Origin: Marsupella aquatica
Lineage: Eukaryota; Marchantiophyta
Assembly: GCA_973895155.1 (NCBI GenBank)
Contig: OZ316893.1
Span: forward strand, 27,776,001 to 27,840,000
Reading direction: 5' to 3'
DNA length: 64,000 bases
Made by a program: the position numbers and the translations under genes. This document shows, piece by piece, positions 55,701 through 64,000 of the stretch. The notes under the pieces are model-generated. The model searched no databases. It was not told where the DNA came from and saw only the letters and a program-made list of their open reading frames with translations. How positions within the stretch are numbered: position 1 is the stretch's first letter; the number at the start of each line of letters is the position of its first letter.

Positions 55701-56825
55701 TTCAAACTCAAGAAAAAACAGGAACCAATCCTAGCCTTTCATTAAAAGAGTTTTTTTTGCCATCTCAATTGCCTATGCCTAAGGTGCATGTATTTTGCCC
55801 AAATCTAACCAAGATTTAATAATTAATTGAAATTTAATTATTAAACTTCAAATTATTTAATAAAAAATAAATTTTAAAAAATATTTCTCAAAAAATTGAA
55901 AACAAAAACAACATTAATATTTTTCCTATCACTCGATTGAACTTGGACTCTATGATGCGTTGGCTGTTATCTTGCATCTCCAATGTTTATGTGCAACGCA
56001 TGGGTTATTGAACACCACCTCAACAACTTTACTTTGCCTTGACATTTTTTTCTCATCTCACCATTTTTTCTTACCTTGACATCTCCTTCTCTCATCTACA
56101 TCTTTTTTCATCTGGACTTATTTCAACACCTTTTTTTAACCTTGACATATTTTCTCACCTGAACATCTTTTGTGCAACCCACAAACATTGGGCTAGTAGT
56201 GTATAATAGTAATTACCATCACCTGCCAAATAGAACTGTACATCTCATATCCTTCTAAACACAATTTTTTAAGCCCTTATTCTACAAGAGTTGGCAATCT
56301 TTGTCTCATTCAACATTAGTGTGACCACTTCAACAAGACACGACAAAATTGGATTGGAACCTAGACTACAATATTTTAATCTCAAAGAATAAAAGATCAT
56401 AGTAGGCTCAGATGGTGAAAATGATCTTGAGATTCTTTACTGCCTAGCTGGGAAGCAATATTGTAATAGTATGAAAGTTTTTGTTTTAAGTACAACTCTT
56501 GAGCAAATATAATTTTAGTGTTTTTGCATAATCATACTTAGCACAATAGGACCATTGTCAATAATTATTTAATATTTTGCAACCTGTCCCAACAAATATG
56601 TGATGGACCACATTACCAGTTACACAAGTAGCATTCTAGAGCAATGCTTCTTGTTCTCTCATTCTCGCAAAGCCAAATTAAAACAAAGTATATTCAGGCA
56701 TCTCTCACTCTTCCACAGGTTCTTGAATCGAGAGGGACAAGTTTACTAGAGATGAAGCTCGCTTGACATAACAGACTAATTTTTAGTCATTTAAGAAAGT
56801 AAACAGTCACTTGCCTTATCAGAAG
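52778..56825. other. AT-rich stretch with degenerate repeats, no supported gene
   Basis: Two diverged direct copies of a repeat lie near 53330-53450 and 55045-55180 (shared CAATTTTGGTCATTCAAA-like core). TGTTAGGGTTTTGACTCAAT at about 55285 looks like the start of a small LTR-like element, followed by a GT/GA microsatellite. I found no exon structure. Confidence 0.35.
55417..55452. repeat. GT/GA microsatellite
   Basis: A GTGTGTGTGTGAGAGAGACA run continues as a GA dinucleotide tract. Confidence 0.7.
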
Positions 56826-57932
56826 GAGGTATATGCTTAATCGACCCCCTCTGGACTGTTTCTTACTTAATCCTTGGGGCTTTCACTTCCACAAAAATGG
56901 TACATCATGTGCGACAAAGGATAGGGTCATTTTATTGGTTCTAAGGGAAGACCTAAGAATTTTTGCAAAAGAACAATAGGGTCTTTTAAATTCACTTTTG
57001 AGACTTATAAGAACATTGGGGTCTTTTTAATAAAAAATATTCCAACTTTATAGGGGTTAAAAAATAACTTATTTTTTCTTACATTTTAGGGGTCCGAGGC
57101 CTAAAAACATCGCAGGTGATGGGAAGGTCTCCATATAGTGAGACCCCAGAGACTTAATCAATCCCCTATGTTCAGATCTGCCCCAATTGACCTCCTCTGA
57201 CAATTTGTTAGAGATAGTTCTGACTTGGGAAAATCACTATATAGGGAGACTTTACCACGGTGAACTCTAATTTTCTATCATATGAGCCCGTGGTCTTGCC
57301 CCCCAGGTCTCGCATGTGGTATGCCGCAATTGTGTTGAGATAAGAGTTGGCCCACAATCCACGCGTGATAAGATCTAATGACACCAGATGCAGTTGTGGT
57401 ACTTTTGTGTTTGAAGACAAAACTAGTATGGTCTTCAAACATTTAGGGGTTAGTCTCTAGCAGGGTCTCCATTTGTCTGAAGTTTAGAGGTAATAAAACT
57501 GGGCTACTCCATAACGTTCCTATATAGTTGGGTTGTTGAGAATCTTTATCGGTGCATTCCACTAGAGACAAATCTATGTTTGGATCTCCCTCACAAACAA
57601 ATGCTTTGGTGGATTTCTTTGACACTGATTTGCTAAATCGGCACACTTGTGTTGATAAATTATTAAATGTTCTCCAAATGCTTCCAATCTTTATACCGCA
57701 AGACCATTATGACAGCCAAGAATCCAAACACTTGTAAAATTCTCCAAAATCCTTGAAGTGTTTGGACCAATTCAAGTTATGTGAGGGCAATTCAATAATG
57801 AACACCAGAAACTATCAAAGGGGGTCGATTGGGTTACAAACAGACTTTGGGGGGTCGATTTGGACAGATCTGAACATAGAGGGTAGATTAAGTAGGAGAC
57901 AGTCTAGAGAGGGTTGATTAAGCATATACCTC
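56826..57932. mobile_element. 1.1-kb element with about 75-bp TIRs, carrying a nested MITE
   Basis: GAGGTATATGCTTAATC with following CGACCC...CTATGTTCAGATCTGCCC on the left matches in inverse at 57855-57932. The left arm is split by the MITE at 56873-57151. No transposase is recognised; a leftward frame (57443-57646) is unremarkable. A target duplication is unclear (TATCA lies near both ends). Confidence 0.65.
56873..57151. mobile_element. 279-bp MITE, copy 2, nested
   Basis: The ends are CTTGGGGCTTTCAC and GTGAGACCCCAGAG, flanked by a perfect 8-bp duplication ACTTAATC (56865-56872, 57152-57159). It is the same family and orientation as 15706-15982. Excision would rejoin the TIR of the host element. 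Confidence 0.9.
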
Positions 57933-60900
57933 TATCACTAGTGGAGTTGTGTGCTCCAAAAAAACTCTTCCAAGTTCAGCAACCTATATTTGTACAGTGC
58001 ACATGCATAAAAAGTGTTCACTTGGGCTGTCACGACTGACTCACATGAACGAAAGAAGTAGTACGTTGTACACCACTCATTTAAAATATGTACTGGGTGA
58101 GAATAAAGATGGGGTCATCATGGCTTTTCTCTGATTTTACAAGTATGTCGCTCTCATTAATTGAACCTTATAAGCAATCCCCCTCTTTCTCTGACTTCCA
58201 TGGTCCTCTATGGACATAACCGTTGTCCCTGCTGGTAATCACACATCAAAATGTGGCTGCATTCATTGATTGAAAGAAAAAAACTAGGGTTATCACGGTA
58301 TGCAGGGGTGTCGTACATCATATATGTCATACAACCGTTGTCAGGAGGGAGTCAATCGACTTTCATTCCCTGTTTCTCAACTTTTGATGATCGGCTACAG
58401 AGGACTCTGGATTTATCACCTTGCACATCCACACAGATTTGCACGTCCACACTGCCACCCCCCATTATGGCAGGTCACAGATTAGGTCTTACCAACGCCA
58501 TCCCTCACCATGCTCCTCTGGTCTTGTGTGGTTGCTTGCACGGGTGAGGCTGTCCACACATGGACGGCCGTGCATGCAAAACAACAACACTTCTGCAACA
58601 ACAACATGGCTGCAACGATCACTTGCCAGAGCAACAACAATTTCGCAACCATGGCACAGATGCCAACATGGCTGCAAGGATCACTTGCCAGAGCAACAAC
58701 AATTTCCGTACTGGTAGGACATGACAGTAATGACAATTTGCAATGCACAGGCATGGATACTACATATCTAGTTAAAATTTCATGAGCAAAAGTTGCACTC
58801 TGGAGTGTATTGGCTAGAGTGAAGACCCAAGACCATGACTCTACTGTGGCTGCAAATTTAATGGTGAGTGAGCAGATGGGGAAAGCAACAGTGGATCTGA
58901 GCTAAGCTTGGGCAGTCAAGCTAGTGAAATATAAAGGCTACGTACATCCTATGTGGGCAGGGAAGTTTTGGAAGAGCACCAAATGTTTTTTTAAGCTTGC
59001 TTAGCTCCTTTCAAAATTTAGCAGTTATATTCTACGTCTATGCTTGTAGGGCGCTAATCATGATCAATGACTACAGTAATGCCACTGTAGGACGGCAGTA
59101 GGACGGTTGTAGTGTCAACTTACGTTTTACCAATTAACTTCCTTGGTCAAGAGAGTTCTTTGTAGGACGCGTTGGTCTCTTTTGTTCGGGCACAAGAATG
59201 GGCGTTTCGTCCTCTAGTTTGCTTCAAAGTCCATACCATCGGCTTGAAGAGATGGTAAGTTACCCAAGCTGCCTCAATTTTATTTGAGGGAACAAAAATA
59301 AACAGCCACCAAAACAAGGATATCTCCCCATTCTCGCGATGCACTTGAACAACAGCTACCTGAAGAACGAAAGGTCACTCCTGCAAATCTGCAATCCTTG
59401 GATAGATTGGAAAACTACAGACAGCTGTATGTACGAGCAAGAAATAGTCAGAAGATACTGGAGAGCCAGTGCAATAACGTCCAACAGTTGGTTATTGATT
59501 TGAGCAATAAGCATTCAGTAACCTTCAGCACTTTTATCGCAGGTGAGTGATAAGAGTGGGAAGGTTAGATATAACAGTTGACAGGAGGGAGATAGCGTTT
59601 AGTGTCTTGGAGAAAATTGGAGGTTTTCAGTAAGCTGGGAAGTCAGAAATAATTAGCTAATCATTTCAATTGAACATGCCCCAGGTCTGGTCGTATGGAC
59701 TATTTGACATGGCGCAAGACATTGCAACTACGTGGTAGTTTCTCTTTGTCACGGAGCAAAAGGTTCTCTAAATATTTCACCGACCATAATGATCTTGAGG
59801 TTAAGAATGCTCCGTGAGGTAATTGATTCGACATCTGTCTTGGGAGGACAAGTAGCACCTTGTGGCATGCCCATTAGAGGCACCGAAAAACAAACATAAT
59901 TTTGCATTCTTTTCTGAATTTTAAAACTACATTCATTAATTCTGCGAAACCTTCACGAGGATTAACGGAAACAAACAATACCGCAGCCAGGAAATAATGG
60001 AGGACAAAGACTTCACCACCTAAAAGCCCCCTAAATAAATTAGTACATAGAAACTTACGGAATCATTCTGCATTCTTACGTGCAGCAACTTTTGTTTCCT
60101 CGAAGAATTCCAAAGAATTCCAATTCCTTGAAATCAGCCTACAGTGCAGCAGGGGAGTCCACGGTGAGCCAGGAAGGGGAAACATACAGCAACTTGTTGA
60201 AAGGCCTAACGACATTTCAGCAACCGAAGGCAAAACTGGAAAGCGGTCCAAGCAAAGGCAATTTAATAATGTACGGTATTCTTCATCCTTATATCTAGCT
60301 CCGAAAGAAAGAAAGAAAGAAACGTCGTTTATTTCGTGCACTCCCAAAATTGCCACAACACATTTACTCACAGAGAGGCAGAGTAGTGCGGTGAGAAATG
60401 AATGCGAATCTGAACAAAATTCTCGCTGAGTCCTACGTCTCCCTAGAAGTGGATTTAGGTTGTGGTTTCCACAGCACTTGTCTCTTACATGTAGCTCACA
60501 AATAGCCCCAAATAGCCCAGCAAATTATAGCTCGACAAGTTCTTTGGCATCTGATATTGCCCTGGTCGGTGACCACGAATGCGAATTTCACACTCTAAAA
60601 TTTCTTTAGAAAACAAACCATGTCTCCGAAAGAGGAAACAAGAAGGCGGTGACGGGGTCTGTGATGCCCGTCCAATCTGTTTAATCAGCGGAGTGCTTTC
60701 GATGTGACCGTACTGCTGCTCACAACTATCGAGTTACCCTAAAGTTTCACTGTGTCATCCATTATCTTAGGTCTACGATCACTTCCGTGCGATTTCAGTT
60801 ATTGCTCCAGAAGAAATTGGAGATGGGTTTGTGGTTGAGCTTTGTAATTGACAAAGGACCAAAGCAATTAATATTTGTAAGGAGCTGAATTCAGGAGTTT

Positions 60901-61129
60901 TCGGCGACTTAGGGGGCCCGATTCCGATGTTACTGAGCTGTCGTCATGCTGATAGAACAATGTCGTAAGAGCAGGCTTTCTAGAACTTACGATTGCATAT
61001 AAATATTGCCTCACTCCACCTTTGTTCGCATCATTCATTTCCCCATGTTTCAGGTATCAACGTCTTATCAATTCGCATGGTGTGTTCACCTCTACTTCTT
61101 ATTTTGTTTTAAAAGCAGTAGAACTCGCC
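57933..61129. other. Long stretch without a supported gene
   Basis: Only short unrecognised frames occur (for example 58251-58547 and 60063-60371). I see no domain, intron pair or promoter that supports any of them. Confidence 0.35.
58604..58708. repeat. 62-bp tandem duplication
   Basis: ACATGGCTGCAACGATCACT and the next about 22 bp recur at 58666 with one or two differences, a period of 62 bp. Confidence 0.75.
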
Positions 61130-61790
61130 GCGTAGAAGTTGTCGCAATTTATGAGCTCCAGGCCCATCATGGTACATGGAGACCATAGGTTGGCATGCTA
61201 ACGCTGTACTTCTATGGCTTCAGGCACCGTGATTGGCATACAGGTGAACGAGAATCAAAGTTTGTAGAGCTGAAGACACCACCCCATGCATATACCTCAT
61301 GCAACTTCTCAAGTATATATTCTGCGCGCAAGGAACGACCTCCAGGCCTACCGTGGTCCATGGATCCAGACTTTAGACCGGCAGACTTTGCTGCAAATCT
61401 ATCGTTCCGGGTACCACGAATGCCTCAGTGTTGTCTGGTGCAAAACATCTGTCAATTTCGACTCGATTGTCCAGTCACGTAGGTACTGCTATAGATGATA
61501 TATCTTTAAGCCATCCATGGTACATGGAGATCATAGGTCTACAGTCTTCGCTGCATAGCTATGGCTCCATACACCATGAGTGGCCTGCAGATAGAATGAG
61601 AAGGAAAACCTTTCTTGCGGGAGACATTGGTACTCAAACTCCTCACCTTGGTAGGGGAACATGGTATGCAGTCAGTGTCAATGACCTCCAGGCCAGCCAT
61701 GGTACATGGAGATCATAGGCTTGCAGTCTTTGCTTAAAATCTATGGCTCCATGCGCCATGATTGGCCTGCGGGGACAATGTGGAAGATTC
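61130..61790. repeat. About 180-bp diverged tandem repeat
   Basis: CATGGTACATGGAGATCATA or a variant occurs at 61168, 61351 (degenerate), 61516 and 61698. CTATGGCTCCATRCRCCATG and TGGCCTGC follow at matching offsets. A further fragment lies near 62418. Periods are 165-183 bp. Confidence 0.7.
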
Positions 61791-62520
61791 CCGCCCCACC
61801 CGCTCTTACCCCTGAGAAAAAAACGATTTTGTTTCCTTGTCTAGAAGCTGTGCATTGTCATGAATCTCATACCAAAATTTATGACCACATCCACTCTTCG
61901 TCTTGCAATGGAATGGCGGCGCTTTAGAAGCGGGTTAATTTAGATAACATCTCATTTCCTTGATTCGCACCATAATTAAATTAATTTCTTTTGTGCAAAG
62001 GGGGCAGGCTCTGTTCGATGAGCTTCGTGGATCGCGACCTCAATTTATGCGTTCCTCCATTATAATGTGTGTGGTTTGGACCGGCCGTACGTGGGACACG
62101 GAACCATACGGACGCAGTCTAGGAGCAATCGATCGGATCGTCGATCTCGTTAAACTCTTCTCTGCAATGCTGTGGTGTCTGTGGCCACGATTGTCCAAGA
62201 GGCAGAGTATGCCAAATCATTTCTAGAAGGTCATAGACTCGACTGTCCGTGGCCACGACCTGTGGCTGCAACAGTCTTGTAGCGCGACATCAAGGTAAGA
62301 GTCGGAGATTTGTCCGAGGGGTTCCACACTTTGCCGGGCTGATTCAAGAAAACACATTGGAGCTATGCATTTCTCGAGTGGTTGGCGAGAATCAAGGCTG
62401 CGGGCTCCTTGCCTGTGCTACATGGAGATAATAGTCTCAAATAAAAATTAGATTGTGGTGGCTCTAACAACAAAAAACTGAGAAAGACCTCCATTTTCTT
62501 CTGAAGGACCAAGCGGTTGC

Positions 62521-62620
62521 TCAGAGGTCCAGAAAAGTATAGCTCAGAGGTTTATTACTCAGTTGCGCAGAGGTCCAGAAAAGTATAGCTCACAGGTTCA
62601 GAAAAATATTACTCAGAGTT
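62521..62620. repeat. 46-bp short tandem repeat
   Basis: CAGAGGTCCAGAAAAGTATA occurs at 62522 and 62568, followed by a third, degenerate unit. Confidence 0.7.
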
Positions 62621-63760
62621 GGTATTGAAGGATTTGGGTAATTTACTTGTAGACCAAGTTTACTCAGTTAAGTGAACGCCGGCTTACTGCAATGTTTTAA
62701 CTGCATCACTATGACTCCATGTAATCCGATTATCTAGCAGGCACGGTGCGGATGGTTTACTAGTCAAGTGATCTTGCCCTCCATGACCACTTCATCACCC
62801 TTGGTAGCAAGAAAACCGTTCAGGTACATCAGTCCATAGTCGATAGTCAGTAAGGCGTTTTGCGTAGTGTTCCCCAGTAACACTGAGTTCGTCCAACATT
62901 AGATAGGTCACAAGTGTTAATTTGTGCCCATGGGTAATGCAGTCATTTGCGATTTCGAACTCATCACACTACTTTTTGATGTCTACGGGAGGCCTTACGT
63001 GTGCGAAAAGCTGCATTTTGTTTTCTGTTTTGCCCTCTCTTTTGAAGACTCATCCTGATCATCGTTTGAATGGCAGTAAAGATGTATCTCAAGTAGGAGC
63101 CATGATCACCTTTGTCGCTAACACCTTCCACCTCAGAGTCGCTGATCCGGAGCTAAAAAAAGTACTGTCGGCACAGAGGGCGGAAAATCATTTTTGACGA
63201 GGTTTGTGCAACGCCAGTTGCTTTTCTTCTTGATTACGAATCATATTGGCGGGCTCCGAAAGTGTCCTCTTTGCCAACCGCATGACATGGATACCATACT
63301 ATTGCTGTACATTCTAATACCATTGAGGTGGTTCTAACAACAGCTCGGAACTTTTTGTCTGTAAAGCTATAATTATATGATTCCATACATCCCGATTTCT
63401 GGCAGGCGAGGAACGATTCATCACATCTAGCACGGGTTCATTGTTTCAGGTACTACATTTGCTTTTGTATTTTGAAGAGACTCGCAATTGCATTTTAAAT
63501 CTCTCTTCTCAACAAGTTGTCTGAGCTCTTTCCAGGCGAGCTCGTGAGTGAAAATTCTGGAGTCTGTTAATTTTTGCTTTCATTTTTCTTTGCGAATGCA
63601 TGCTTTCCTGATAAGTAAAAGGTAAGAAAGGATTGCTCTCCAGACTGTTTATAAAGGGATATATCATGCACAGATATTAGCCTAAGTAGAGGCCGCTCGG
63701 ATTCATTGTGATTCTAGTAATAAAGTTTCCTCCCCGCTACTCAAAAGTATCTCAGAATGT

Positions 63761-63779
63761 TAAACCCTAAACCCTAAAC
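63761..63779. repeat. Two interstitial TTTAGGG-type units
   Basis: TAAACCCTAAACCCTAAAC holds two plant-type telomere units. It is far too short to suggest a chromosome end. Confidence 0.6.
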
Positions 63780-64000
63780 ATGGTCATTTGATTAGAGTTA
63801 AAGATACTTTGGTGACCAACTTTTCTGTCTTACCTTAAAGTTTCTGTAAAAACGCTGCTGCTCTCTACTCATCTGGAATCGTTAATTTGCAATTGAAGTT
63901 GTCCTTACAAATGTATTGTGCGCAACAGACAGTTCATATGAATGGATCGGACGCCGGATGGCTATGCCCCTGACCAACTTACTGTGGCTAATGAAGAGAC

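Larger units (their letters stand above)
61791..64000. other. Gene-free tail of the window
   Basis: No supported gene. A rightward 91-codon frame at 62922-63197 has no recognisable motif. Confidence 0.35.

Noticed and set aside
57443-57646. Protein-coding gene in the 1.1-kb TIR element
   Set aside because: It is 67 codons with no motif, and a typical non-autonomous element needs none.
63761-63779. Telomere
   Set aside because: There are only two TTTAGGG-type units, in unique-looking sequence.

Overview
The window is plant-type nuclear DNA built almost entirely of nested mobile elements. The evidence for a plant is a CACTA (En/Spm) transposase with the plant domain set (Transposase_21, DUF4218, DUF4216), a Tat/Athila-like Ty3/gypsy pol with the RT motifs DHFPLPF and MPFGLCNAP, spliceosomal introns of about 110-170 bp, and TATAAATA-type promoters. 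I suspect a non-flowering streptophyte (bryophyte, lycophyte, fern or charophyte), but the lineage cannot be fixed from sequence alone. No confident single-copy host gene was found.

Layout. (1) 1-2940: little recognisable. (2) 2941-3491 and 14126-14935 are two halves of one PIF/Harbinger transposase relic. It is split by a 10.6-kb element at 3496-14121 with inverted ends and TTAA at both borders. That element carries an unusual cargo: a small Cys-containing protein, an F-box protein, a beta-class N6-adenine/N4-cytosine-type DNA methyltransferase, a Ulp1-like cysteine protease, and on the other strand a DUF7869-like transposase. Clusters of GGGATAC/GTATCCC and GGGATCC palindromes run through it. 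(3) 15706-15982 is a 277-bp MITE. (4) A CACTA element starts at 16860 (CACTACTA) and holds a leftward TNP2-like transposase, a SET-domain reading frame on the same strand, and a rightward second gene. Its right end was not found. (5) The second CACTA gene is cut at 26158 by a 4.63-kb leftward LTR-like unit (26163-30789, 5-bp duplication GGGGA). That unit carries a large ORF, and the gene resumes at 30795. A rightward, decayed Ty3/gypsy pol (31-34.6 kb) follows, ending in a second, truncated copy of the same giant LTR (34602 to about 38260). (6) 39888-52105 is a second large DNA element, 12.2 kb, with a perfect 27-bp inverted repeat and a 4-bp TACT duplication. It has two convergent genes, a DDE-like transposase and a coiled-coil/RING protein. 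Each gene has a roughly 1-kb intron packed with AGTCCTT...AAGGACT mini-palindromes. (7) 52.1-64 kb is AT-rich, with small TIR elements, nested MITEs and diverged tandem repeats.

How it works together. Three unrelated DNA transposons each carry their own array of short inverted motifs: GGGATAC, TTTGCGA and AAGGACT. Two of them also carry chromatin- or DNA-modifying cargo (a DNA methyltransferase; a SET domain). The most striking candidate system is the TTAA-bordered element. It pairs a prokaryote-like DNA methyltransferase and a SUMO-type protease with a transposase, and its palindromes contain adenine-bearing GGATAC/GGATCC cores that the methyltransferase might mark. Most reading frames are interrupted, mainly by stops that look like C-to-T decay at CG and CHG sites, as expected for methylated plant transposons.
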